Origin: a virus
Reading direction: 5' to 3' (one strand)
IMG/VR virus record: IMGVR_UViG_3300032284_000862
Span: 1-24,014 of that record
DNA: 24,014 bases
Part shown: positions 14,317 through 21,069 of the stretch, in pieces
Position numbering within the stretch: the first letter of the stretch is position 1
Layout: every line of letters begins with the position of its first letter
Program-made: the position numbers and the translations under genes
The notes under the pieces: generated by a model
The model's input: the letters and a program-made list of their open reading frames with translations, nothing else
Database searches by the model: none
Told to the model about the DNA's origin: nothing

Positions 14317-15251
14317 AAAAGGTAATATTTTTCTTTGAGCCCGATTGGGCATTTGGTTCAGTTCACTATGAATTGTTTAAGTACTTGTGGGCCGAAGATT
14401 ATAACTGCCATTTGTTAGCATGGAATAAACCTTATACAGTAGATGAACTACAAGAGCTAGACAAGCATATTGATTTCTGGGTTACTACTCCGCACGGGTA
14501 TCGTTATCTAGAATATGTATACGGCGCTATTAAAGCAGAACGAGTTGTTGTTATTGCTCACGCACCACTAGATCTACAAGAGCTTGTACATCATCACGGT
14601 ATGGACGATTTCCCTCGTTTCAGAAACTACGGGGTTGTTAGTGAATATCTAAAGCAGTACAGCAAAGACATGGGCATCGAAAGAGAGCCTATTGTATGTC
14701 CTGTTGCTATTAACTATCACACATATTTTGGTGAGCCTAATCAAGAACTTAAAGTTGTGGGCTACGCAGGTACAATGCATGAGCGTGAGGAATTTACGCA
14801 AGAAGATATTGACAGTAAGTTGGCACAACCTAAGTTTAAAAAGCGAGGATATCTAGTCCGTGAAGTAGCACAACGGGCAGGATTAGAATTTAAAGTAGCT
14901 CAGTACTATCATAACAGTTTTGTTACAATGGGCGGATTCTATAAAAATGTAGACTGCGTCATTATGGCAAGTACAGAAGAGGGTGCAGGTTTACCAGTTT
15001 TAGAAGCAGGTGCCGCTGGAAAACTAGTAATTGGTACACCCGTTGGACATTGGCCGCAACGAGTACAGGACAAAGGCGGAATACAAGTATCAATTCCTGA
15101 AGAGCAATTTGTCCAAGAATGCGTGGAAATTTTAACCTATTATAAAAACCATCCCGCAGAGTACAGAAATCGTTGCGCCCAAATACAAGAACATGCTAAG
15201 AGTTATGACTGGAGCAACTATTTACAGCCCTGGCTGGATGTGTTAAAGTAA
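14313..15251 (+). CDS. GT-B glycosyltransferase, second of a pair
   Basis: The 312-aa product has a C-terminal GT-B domain with Glu223-Gly-Ala-Gly-Leu-Pro-Val-Leu-Glu231 (E-x7-E), followed by [10 protein letters not shown], and VVGYAGTMH at 148-156 as the start of the second domain. At 312 aa it is shorter than typical GT4 enzymes, with a reduced N-terminal acceptor domain that contains [14 protein letters not shown] near the start. The sugar donor and acceptor are unknown. It is coupled to the upstream glycosyltransferase through ATGA. A 78-nt spacer with a late-promoter-like box follows. Confidence 0.85.
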   Translation: MKKVIFFFEPDWAFGSVHYELFKYLWAEDYNCHLLAWNKPYTVDELQELDKHIDFWVTTPHGYRYLEYVYGAIKAERVVVIAHAPLDLQELVHHHGMDDFPRFRNYGVVSEYLKQYSKDMGIEREPIVCPVAINYHTYFGEPNQELKVVGYAGTMHEREEFTQEDIDSKLAQPKFKKRGYLVREVAQRAGLEFKVAQYYHNSFVTMGGFYKNVDCVIMASTEEGAGLPVLEAGAAGKLVIGTPVGHWPQRVQDKGGIQVSIPEEQFVQECVEILTYYKNHPAEYRNRCAQIQEHAKSYDWSNYLQPWLDVLK

Positions 15252-15284
15252 TAAAGTACCTACTTAATGCTTTTTGCCGTCGGA

Positions 15285-15292
15285 AATAAATA
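15285..15292 (+). promoter_or_regulatory. T4-type late promoter-like box (AATAAATA)
   Basis: AATAAATA differs from the T4 late promoter TATAAATA in one position. It lies in the 78-nt spacer before the first metallopeptidase gene. The start point would be near 15298, leaving about 32 nt of leader with a GAGG ribosome-binding site before ATG 15330. This spacing is sensible, which makes it the best of the late-like boxes in the window. Confidence 0.4.
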
Positions 15293-15329
15293 CTCAGACA
15301 GAGTAGGCTTTAAACATAAAGAGGTCAAA

Positions 15330-16058
15330 ATGGCTCGTAGTGCTACATTCAAATGGGGCGGTTTAGATAAATTCAGCATCATAGAGATGCTGAAGCCGTG
15401 TCGTAGACTCTTAGTAGACCAAAAACTTAAAGTATCTGACATACAAAAGATATTTTCTAAGCAGATCAAGTCCCATTTACCAATTAAAGTTACTAGAGAT
15501 AGAGATGTTAATACCCAGCAAGGGTATATCTATGTCGGCGGGTTCTACCACACTTTTGAAGATATGTACGGGCGTCAATGTATTGAGCTTCGTTTATCAT
15601 ATCATCCATTTGAAAATTACCTAACAATTACATCTAAAAGATTTGCGGCTATGTGTAACACAATAGCTGATACAATTCTACACGAAATTATTCATATGCG
15701 TCAGGCAAGGTCTAGGAGTTTTAGACAAATTCCAGGATTTTCAAGCTACGCTGAAAGCAATAAACAACGCAGGCAACAAAACTACCTAGGGGATCCTGAT
15801 GAAATAGATGCCCACGGTTTTAATATTGCTTGTAGTTTATATGAAAGGTTAGGAAGTTATAACGCTGTAGCTAATCATTTAAACGAAAATATGGAAGACG
15901 GGCGTAAAAAGAAAGACACCTGGAAAACATATTTAGAAGCGTTTGATCACAACCACAGACACCCAGTCATACAAAAATTAAAAAAACGGGTCATGTACTA
16001 TGTTCCATATGCGGAACTAGGCAAGCCTTACAAAACAACTGATTGGTTAAAACATTGA
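15330..16058 (+). CDS. HExxH zinc metallopeptidase-like protein, copy 1
   Basis: ATG 15330 is chosen over an in-frame ATG at 15267 because it has an AGAGG ribosome-binding site and lies downstream of the late-like promoter box. The 242-aa product has His118-Glu119-Ile-Ile-His122 within a helix (TILHEIIHMRQ). A second block at 153-162 (LGDPDEIDAH) has Glu158 placed to be the third zinc ligand. This makes it a gluzincin-like metalloprotease candidate; no signal peptide is present, so it acts in the cytoplasm or on virion proteins. Residues around both motifs recur in the next gene. The family name is not recognised, and the peptidase role is inferred from the motif. Confidence 0.8.
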   Translation: MARSATFKWGGLDKFSIIEMLKPCRRLLVDQKLKVSDIQKIFSKQIKSHLPIKVTRDRDVNTQQGYIYVGGFYHTFEDMYGRQCIELRLSYHPFENYLTITSKRFAAMCNTIADTILHEIIHMRQARSRSFRQIPGFSSYAESNKQRRQQNYLGDPDEIDAHGFNIACSLYERLGSYNAVANHLNENMEDGRKKKDTWKTYLEAFDHNHRHPVIQKLKKRVMYYVPYAELGKPYKTTDWLKH

Positions 16059-16777
16059 AAAAAATTAAAAAATTTAATTGCTGTCCCAGCTTAAAGAAAG
16101 AAGTTACTATTCCAGATAGAAAATTACTGTTATCTATTCTAGAAGAACTTCGGGAGCCACTTGTTGGAAAATTTTTATTTGCTAACGAAGTTGTTAATAC
16201 TATGGGCTATTTTATAGGCCAGCGGTTTAAGATAAGTGTTAGTCACGCTGAAAGTCCAGAAGTAGAACAAAACGATATTGAGTTCAATGGGTTTTACGAT
16301 AGTGGACTCGACGAGTTTGGCGATGTGCCTATTGAAATATATTTGATTTCAAACCCGCATAACGATTTTATTATTCTTGATGATCAGGGATTCAATGTTA
16401 TTGTTCGTAAATGTGCCGACAGTATTATTCACGAATTGATACATATGAAGCAAAGCCGTAGTCGAGACTTCCTAGAAGTTGACGACATGGCTTATACAAT
16501 GGTGGAGGACGAAGTACTTGAAAATCAATTGTACTTAGGTAGTAGAGATGAAATCTATGCTTATGGATACAATATTGCTCAAGAACTTTTGGATACAGGT
16601 GACCTCCAAACTAGTCTAAAAAAGCTAGAGCATGTTAGTACAATCAAAATGGAAGACAGCATTAACCTTTGGGCGTATGTTAATACCTTTGCCAAAGATG
16701 TTGATCATCCAGTTCTGCGCCGTTTAATCAAACGGATTTATAAAAGTCTACACGAAATTGGTAAAACTGGTAATTGA
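16055..16777 (+). CDS. HExxH zinc metallopeptidase-like protein, copy 2
   Basis: The frame has no ATG near its beginning. TTG 16055 overlaps the preceding stop (TTGA, like the ATGA links elsewhere) and is the preferred start; TTG 16043 is the alternative. The product is then 240 aa, close in length to copy 1. It keeps His126-Glu127-Leu-Ile-His130 in IIHELIHMKQSRSR and Glu166 in LGSRDEIYAYGYNIA, so the two genes are tandem paralogues with both metal sites intact. Outside these blocks they differ strongly. The stop codon lies inside the -35 box of the next promoter. Confidence 0.78.
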   Translation: MKKIKKFNCCPSLKKEVTIPDRKLLLSILEELREPLVGKFLFANEVVNTMGYFIGQRFKISVSHAESPEVEQNDIEFNGFYDSGLDEFGDVPIEIYLISNPHNDFIILDDQGFNVIVRKCADSIIHELIHMKQSRSRDFLEVDDMAYTMVEDEVLENQLYLGSRDEIYAYGYNIAQELLDTGDLQTSLKKLEHVSTIKMEDSINLWAYVNTFAKDVDHPVLRRLIKRIYKSLHEIGKTGN

Positions 16778-16802
16778 CAAAACCACTTAAACTTGCTATA
16801 AT
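16774..16802 (+). promoter_or_regulatory. full-consensus sigma70 promoter with extended -10, start point at an ATG
   Basis: TTGACA at 16774-16779 and TATAAT at 16797-16802 are 17 bp apart, with an extended -10 (TGCTATAAT). As at 1957, all consensus elements are present. The expected start point is near 16809, which is the A of the ATG of the next ORF. The message would then be leaderless, or translation would start further downstream. It probably drives the exported-protein block. Confidence 0.85.
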
Positions 16803-16808
16803 AATAGC

Positions 16809-17039
16809 ATGTTTACAGAAACCAAAGAACCAACTACACGGACCATCAAAGCCGGAGATCCAAATTACATGATCTCCGATGGCTTAACTTTGGCCCAAAG
16901 AGCAGGTATCGAAATTGATCCAGCATGTCCATCTGCTTATAAGTCTATTATCATTCAGGCCTATAACAATGGTTGGCTCAAACCGTTTTCTGTAGTAACA
17001 GCCGAAGAATACACTTGGATGACATTGAGGCGCAAATGA
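16809..17039 (+). CDS. small protein of unknown function, possibly from a leaderless mRNA (76 aa)
   Basis: ATG 16809 coincides with the predicted transcription start, so no ribosome-binding site would be present. A second in-frame Met at 16869 lies 11 nt after a GGAGA stretch and could be the real start of a shorter 56-aa form. The full 76-aa product has a polar, Thr-rich N-terminus, then LTLAQRAGIEID and a C-terminal segment with Trp and Tyr ending in Arg-Arg-Lys. No signal or membrane segment is present. The ATGA overlap to the following lipoprotein gene supports the frame. Function unknown. Confidence 0.65.
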   Translation: MFTETKEPTTRTIKAGDPNYMISDGLTLAQRAGIEIDPACPSAYKSIIIQAYNNGWLKPFSVVTAEEYTWMTLRRK

Positions 17040-17314
17040 ACGCATACAGAATCAAAGAATTGATGTGGCTTGTAATAGTACTTTTGTTTATTGCTATTGC
17101 TGTTGCTGTGTCAGGGTGCTCTACCCAAAGCTACCGAATGATTACTCCCGCAGAGACTGCTAACATTCCGGTTGACTGCCTTAACCGAAAAGCAATCACT
17201 GAATATCTAGAAACCCAAAAGAATTACAAACCAACTACAGAAAGAGAATATGAACAAGTTAATGCTGTCAAATACAAAATTTGGCAAATTCGTTCTACTT
17301 GTCAGTCTGGCTAG
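17036..17314 (+). CDS. small predicted lipoprotein (92 aa)
   Basis: ATG 17036 overlaps the preceding stop (ATGA); an upstream TTG at 16973 is rejected because it would put 21 residues before the signal. Residues 9-26 are hydrophobic and end in the lipobox Val-Ser-Gly-Cys28. After lipidation the mature part is about 65 aa, with a second Cys in PVDCLNRKAI and another near the C-terminus (STCQSG), possibly a disulfide. The last 65 nt overlap the next gene in another frame. It would be membrane-anchored in the periplasm. Residues around PVDC resemble the PNC region of the next lipoprotein, so the two may be distant paralogues. Confidence 0.72.
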   Translation: MNAYRIKELMWLVIVLLFIAIAVAVSGCSTQSYRMITPAETANIPVDCLNRKAITEYLETQKNYKPTTEREYEQVNAVKYKIWQIRSTCQSG

Positions 17315-17582
17315 TTTAACAGCCTGTGGCACAACTAGGTATTCCCCAACAGCAGAACAGTTGTCTGAGTTCAAACCAAATTGCAGTATTGCTCGACAAC
17401 AAATAGAATGGCTTAACAGTCTTCGAACAACTTCAGACGAGCGACTAGGCAGTCGTGCCCAAACTAAAATGTTTGGTATTTTAACTTCGGACTACCAACA
17501 TAGAGTTGACCAAGGAAATGGATTAACAGATTGGTGGGTTAACACTAACATCAAAGAGGTATATAACAAATGCGCTGTTTAA
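17250..17582 (+). CDS. small predicted lipoprotein (110 aa), nested start
   Basis: ATG 17250, preceded by AGAAAGAGA, starts inside the previous gene and overlaps it by 65 nt in a different frame. A second Met at 17262 is an alternative. The signal is at 11-25, with lipobox Leu-Thr-Ala-Cys26. The mature part is about 85 aa and mostly helical, with Cys near residue 45 (PNCSIARQQIEWL) and near the C-terminus (YNKCAV). The nested arrangement of two membrane-anchored proteins recalls Rz/Rz1 spanin pairs, but here both have lipoboxes and no typical coiled coil, so a spanin role is not supported. Its end overlaps the next gene by 13 nt. Confidence 0.72.
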   Translation: MNKLMLSNTKFGKFVLLVSLASLTACGTTRYSPTAEQLSEFKPNCSIARQQIEWLNSLRTTSDERLGSRAQTKMFGILTSDYQHRVDQGNGLTDWWVNTNIKEVYNKCAV

Positions 17583-18139
17583 TATTAATCGGATGTTTAA
17601 TCTCTGCTAATGTTTTGGCACAGGAATGTATGCTTACCGAAAAGACAGTAAGTAGAGATTCGAGTATAATTTATGGTGTTCGAAATATCCAAACTCAATT
17701 AAGTGAATGGAAAAATGGTTCTCAGAGTTGTACAGCTACCTTAGAGGGTAATGTAGATGGTAAATGGGGATCCGGAAAAGGTGTCTTTACTTGGGACGGA
17801 CAAAGTTCAGCCGTAGATGCTTGTTCAGCCGCAGTTGGTTTGGCTAAAAAAGACTTGCTCGAATCACTAAGAGACAGTACAATTAGTAATGTGAGTACAG
17901 TAATTTGTAAAGAGGTACCAAAAAAAGATCAGCCTATTTTGGTTACTAAGGTCGGTCAGATCTTAGATAATCAAGCAACGCTAAGACGACACCCGACTTA
18001 TCCAAATTGGTTTACCTATAATGGACAGTCGTGTAGATGGTACATCGAAACAGGTTGGACAGGCAAGGACATCAATCAGATAAATGGAATTGTTTGTAGA
18101 ATGTCTCAAGATAAATGGATAGTAGTTGATAAGTTTTAA
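17570..18139 (+). CDS. secreted protein of unknown function (189 aa)
   Basis: The N-terminus is a clear Sec signal peptide, with cleavage likely after Ala17 (NVLA before Gln). The mature 172-aa protein contains at least six Cys residues (in the QECML, SQSCT, DACSA, VICKE, SCRWY and IVCRM contexts), which suits disulfide bonds in the periplasm, and is beta-rich in the first half (GKWGSGKGVFTWDG). No domain is recognised. It starts 13 nt inside the previous gene, as part of the exported-protein run behind the 16774 promoter. Confidence 0.8.
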   Translation: MRCLILIGCLISANVLAQECMLTEKTVSRDSSIIYGVRNIQTQLSEWKNGSQSCTATLEGNVDGKWGSGKGVFTWDGQSSAVDACSAAVGLAKKDLLESLRDSTISNVSTVICKEVPKKDQPILVTKVGQILDNQATLRRHPTYPNWFTYNGQSCRWYIETGWTGKDINQINGIVCRMSQDKWIVVDKF

Positions 18140-18159
18140 CACACACAGAAAGGTTAGTC

Positions 18160-18762
18160 ATGAAACTTAAAACCCTAGCACTGGCAATGGCCGTAGCATC
18201 GCTTACCGCTTGTTCAGGTATGAGCGAATTAAAGACTGAAACAGTCGAAAAGAAACAGGTACCTACATGGTATTTGGATCATGAGGACTTCGGTACACAG
18301 TCTACCTCTTGGTACAAGCCTTGGGATAGAGAAGGAATGTATTACGCAGTAGCAGAAGATGTTAGCCCTAATATGGAATTTGCCATTAAGAAAGCTACTC
18401 TAAAAGCTAAGGCTAAGATTGCTGATCGAATCAATGGTGAAATGAATAACCGTACTACTATCAAGTATGATGAATCGGGCTCCACTGATCGACCAACTGG
18501 ACGCAATCAATCACAAGATGTGATTGTTAATTTGATTGCTGAAAATGTGCTACGCACTTATGGCATCGAAAAGAAGATGGTTATTTACAACCAAGAGCTG
18601 AATAACTACCGTGCGTTCGTTATGTTGAAGATTAGCCAAAAGGATGTTCAAACCCTTGCCGCAGTCTATGACGAAAACAAGCAGGCAAAATTACAAGGTC
18701 GTGTTGCTGGTAAGAGCTTAGACGACACAGCTAAAGAAGTTCTTTCTCAAACTCAACGATAA
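18160..18762 (+). CDS. LPP20-like lipoprotein
   Basis: The 200-aa protein has a signal peptide ending in lipobox Leu-Thr-Ala-Cys18. The mature part has the LPP20-type layout: a short linker with VPTWYLD at about 34-40, a strand YYAVAED, then a long helix rich in Ala and Lys (about 72-92, containing AIKKATLKAKAKIADRI), a polar loop, and a final strand YRAFVMLKIS before a helical tail. LPP20-like proteins are outer-membrane-associated lipoproteins of Gram-negative bacteria, some linked to motility. A phage copy could alter the host envelope or block other phages; this is inference. ATG 18160 has an AAAGG ribosome-binding site. Confidence 0.83.
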   Translation: MKLKTLALAMAVASLTACSGMSELKTETVEKKQVPTWYLDHEDFGTQSTSWYKPWDREGMYYAVAEDVSPNMEFAIKKATLKAKAKIADRINGEMNNRTTIKYDESGSTDRPTGRNQSQDVIVNLIAENVLRTYGIEKKMVIYNQELNNYRAFVMLKISQKDVQTLAAVYDENKQAKLQGRVAGKSLDDTAKEVLSQTQR

Positions 18763-18768
18763 AATTGT

Positions 18769-19221
18769 ATGTGGAAAAGAATTATTTGGCAACGCAGTAG
18801 TGGATACTGGCTCTTCTATTGGAGTGCCATTTACTTTACTATTGGTATGCTAGATTTGTTTGTATTCAAGGTAGGATTGTCTCCTTGGATACAAATTATA
18901 TGGTTAAGCATTATAGCTCTACCGTTAACTTATAACCCGCTAGCTCGTTGGCTTAATATGAGAGAGAATCATATGTTTGATTGGTTGAAAATGAAAAAAG
19001 ATGATAAAGTAATTCCGTTTCCGGAACCTAAACCAGTTCCTTATATTGCGCCTCCTGAACCAAAAAAGGAACCCAAAACTTACTACACCTTTGGTCTTAC
19101 AGATGACAATCGTGTAACATTCACAATGGGACATGCCACACTAACTATGACAAGATTGGGTGTAGACGGTTTAATTAAACAACTTGAATTCTTTAGAGAT
19201 CAACTTGGAGAAGAAGAATGA
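18769..19221 (+). CDS. two-helix membrane protein with cytoplasmic-type tail (150 aa)
   Basis: The product has two hydrophobic helices at about 13-31 and 39-56, a basic stretch, a Pro/Lys/Glu-rich linker at 82-103, and a compact C-terminal part of about 45 residues with two strands and a helix (YYTFGLTDDNRVTF, then LIKQLEFFRDQL). Positive residues before the first helix and after the second suggest both ends lie in the cytoplasm. The C-terminal part resembles small stand-alone phage proteins. The gene starts 6 nt after the LPP20-like gene and overlaps the next by 4 nt. Function unknown. Confidence 0.75.
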   Translation: MWKRIIWQRSSGYWLFYWSAIYFTIGMLDLFVFKVGLSPWIQIIWLSIIALPLTYNPLARWLNMRENHMFDWLKMKKDDKVIPFPEPKPVPYIAPPEPKKEPKTYYTFGLTDDNRVTFTMGHATLTMTRLGVDGLIKQLEFFRDQLGEEE

Positions 19222-19430
19222 CTGAACAAGAGTTAGAAGAAATGCGCCTTGATTATGAAGAGCGTGATCGCGTCATAACAGAAGCTATCGAAACCCTTCG
19301 TCAAATTAGAACTGGTGAGATTATCATAGTACCTACAGATGTTGATCATGCTCGTTCTATGTTCAAAATGGCCTGTTTCTATCTTAGCCAACACAATAAA
19401 GATTTTGGTTTAAAACATGATTTCTTTTAA
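19218..19430 (+). CDS. small acidic helical protein of unknown function (70 aa)
   Basis: ATG 19218 overlaps the previous stop (ATGA). The N-terminal half is a long charged helix (EQELEEMRLDYEERD, then AIETLRQIRTG) that could form a coiled coil. A short strand IIIVP and another helix with Met, Cys and Phe follow. There is no signal or catalytic motif. The end overlaps the next gene by 14 nt. It may work with the membrane protein encoded just upstream; nothing in the sequence proves this. Confidence 0.72.
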   Translation: MTEQELEEMRLDYEERDRVITEAIETLRQIRTGEIIIVPTDVDHARSMFKMACFYLSQHNKDFGLKHDFF

Positions 19431-19704
19431 TTTCAATATTCGAAATCCGTGGAGTGATCGGTTTTTCAATGTTTGGTGCCGAGCATTTAATACACCTTTT
19501 AAGAATAAGTTTATTGAACTAGAGGTATATAAAGACTCTAGCATCCTATCAGTTAACTGTAACTGGACTATTCGACAAAGTCACGCAGGGCTTGATATTG
19601 AATTAGGATTATTTGGTTATTGTTTCCATTTTAATTTTTATGATAGCCGCCATTGGAACTACGATGGTAGATGCTATGAAACATACGAGGATAAAGTAGA
19701 ATGA
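19417..19704 (+). CDS. aromatic-rich phage protein of unknown function (95 aa)
   Basis: ATG 19417 lies inside the end of the preceding gene. The 95-aa product is exceptionally rich in Phe, Tyr, Trp and Asn (for example NPWSDRFFNVWCRAF and FGYCFHFNFYDSRHW) and seems beta-stranded throughout, with no signal peptide and no true membrane helix. Such composition fits a small compact beta-sandwich. I cannot name the family. It connects to the next gene through an ATGA overlap. Confidence 0.72.
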   Translation: MISFNFNIRNPWSDRFFNVWCRAFNTPFKNKFIELEVYKDSSILSVNCNWTIRQSHAGLDIELGLFGYCFHFNFYDSRHWNYDGRCYETYEDKVE

Positions 19705-20123
19705 AACTGTTAGAAGTTATTACAGCGGCCGGTGGCCGTGTTAGTGGCGGCGATCCTTACCTTTGGCATTGCTTTGGAGAGAACGCACAGTTTATGGAAT
19801 TTCGAGATGTAGATGGTAACGGATATGCTCATTGTGTTTTTGACACAAAGACCTACGAAGTATACGAAGTCTACTGTGAAGTTCCACTTACCTCTAACGA
19901 AGCCGATGCTCCTGCTCAACCATTCCATTGGATGGAACAAACTAAGGTAATGGCCTACTTGGACGAATGTAAGCGTATGGGTATTGATCCAAACGAAGCA
20001 TACGATGATGTTAAGTATATCATTGTTAACGACACATCAACTATTCTTCAATATGTAAAAGATATTGGAGAAACTTATTACGACAACTTGCCTGTTCCTG
20101 AGGCCAAGATTAGTGTTTCGTAA
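19701..20123 (+). CDS. phage protein of unknown function (140 aa)
   Basis: The 140-aa acidic protein starts at ATG 19701, overlapping the previous stop. It shows alternating strands in the first half (FMEFRDVDGNGYAHCVFD, then YEVYEVYCEVPL) and a helical second half with KVMAYLDECKRMGIDPNEAYDDVKYI. This layout suggests a small alpha/beta domain. It has no catalytic motif, signal or membrane segment. It is the last gene of the run behind the 16774 promoter; a 41-nt gap with no clear terminator follows. Confidence 0.73.
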   Translation: MKLLEVITAAGGRVSGGDPYLWHCFGENAQFMEFRDVDGNGYAHCVFDTKTYEVYEVYCEVPLTSNEADAPAQPFHWMEQTKVMAYLDECKRMGIDPNEAYDDVKYIIVNDTSTILQYVKDIGETYYDNLPVPEAKISVS

Positions 20124-20164
20124 TCAATTTACAGATAATTATAAAAACAAAGTAAAGGACTTTC

Positions 20165-20905
20165 ATGAAAAATAAACCAAAGTTTAATGTGATCCCAGCA
20201 AAGCCTGCGGCACAAACACCGGCTACAAATACTCCAGCTAAGCCAAATGCCGCACAGCAAATTCAACAAGGACAGAAAAGAACTCCGTCTGTTATGATTG
20301 CTGTTCCGGCAATGGAAATGGTTAATGCTGAATTTGCTCAACATTTAGCCATGGCGGCTGCTAATATGGTTGCCAACGGCATTAAGATTAATTGTGCTTT
20401 CAATATTGGATCTGTTATTACTATTGCCCGTAGAAATTTAACAGATATTTTCTTGAAATCCGATTTCGATTACATCTGGTGGGTTGACAGCGATATGAAA
20501 TTCCCAATTGATGCTCCGTTGCGTTTGCTACAGCGTGGCAAAGCTATTGTTGGTGCTAACTATCGTAGACGCCGTTTCCCTAATCCAAACTTCACAGGTA
20601 TGAAGGGTACAAGCGGTAACTTTGAAGAATTCAAAACAGAAGATACAAGCCCAGATATGGAATTGATTGATGTTCTACCACACGGTATGGTTCTGTGTCA
20701 TCGGTCAGTTTACGAAACAATCCCTCAGCCACATTACTTACAAGAGTATATTCCAGAGTTGAATTTGGAAATTGGTGAGGACATTTATTTCTGCCAGCAA
20801 GCTCAAAAGGCTGGATTTGAAATTTGGTGTGACCAACAACTAAGTAGAGAAATTAGTCACATCGGTATTTTCCACTTTAACTATAACTTATCAGTACCAC
20901 AATAA
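20165..20905 (+). CDS. GT-A-type glycosyltransferase (GT2-like)
   Basis: After a disordered Pro/Ala/Gln-rich leader (about 10-38), the 246-aa product has a GT-A core. A first strand VMIAVPAM (43-50) stands where GT2 enzymes begin. ITIARRNL follows at about 85-92. Asp108-Ser-Asp110 within WWVDSDMKFP is the DxD metal/nucleotide site. A later GEDIYFCQQAQKAGFEIWCD region corresponds to the catalytic (E/D)D segment and the end of the fold. It would transfer a sugar from a nucleotide donor. ATG 20165 has an AAAGGA ribosome-binding site. The nearby galE could supply UDP-galactose. Confidence 0.87.
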   Translation: MKNKPKFNVIPAKPAAQTPATNTPAKPNAAQQIQQGQKRTPSVMIAVPAMEMVNAEFAQHLAMAAANMVANGIKINCAFNIGSVITIARRNLTDIFLKSDFDYIWWVDSDMKFPIDAPLRLLQRGKAIVGANYRRRRFPNPNFTGMKGTSGNFEEFKTEDTSPDMELIDVLPHGMVLCHRSVYETIPQPHYLQEYIPELNLEIGEDIYFCQQAQKAGFEIWCDQQLSREISHIGIFHFNYNLSVPQ

Positions 20906-20919
20906 ACGAAAGGGCAACT

Positions 20920-21069
20920 ATGTTTGAGAGTATCGAACTACGCAAAGTAGAAAACGGGGTCATCGTAACTTTGACCACTCCTGAAGGCGACAACAAGGAG
21001 TATGTTTATGATACTCCTCGTAAAGCTCTAAGATTTGTAAAAGAACTATTAGAAGGTAAAGCAGAGTGA
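20920..21069 (+). CDS. 49-aa phage protein of unknown function
   Basis: ATG 20920 has a GAAAGGG ribosome-binding site, and the TGA overlaps the GTG start of galE (GTGA). The 49-aa product has two strands (ESIELRKVENGVIVTL, then KEYVYDT) and one helix (RKALRFVKELLEG). This small beta-beta-alpha layout recalls short conserved proteins of T4-like phages. Translational coupling means galE expression probably depends on it. Function unknown. Confidence 0.77.
   Translation: MFESIELRKVENGVIVTLTTPEGDNKEYVYDTPRKALRFVKELLEGKAE

Noticed and set aside
15240-15275. Rho-independent terminator after the second GT-B gene
   Set aside because: AAGTA/TACTT with only two loop bases cannot form a stable hairpin next to the T-run.
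16973-17035. Longer N-terminus of the first lipoprotein from TTG 16973
   Set aside because: It would place 21 extra residues before a complete signal peptide and overlap the previous gene by 67 nt, whereas ATG 17036 gives the usual 4-nt overlap.
17036-17582. Rz/Rz1 spanin pair
   Set aside because: The nested overlap is suggestive, but the first protein ends its hydrophobic segment in a lipobox and lacks a long coiled coil, and the second is not proline-rich or Rz1-sized.
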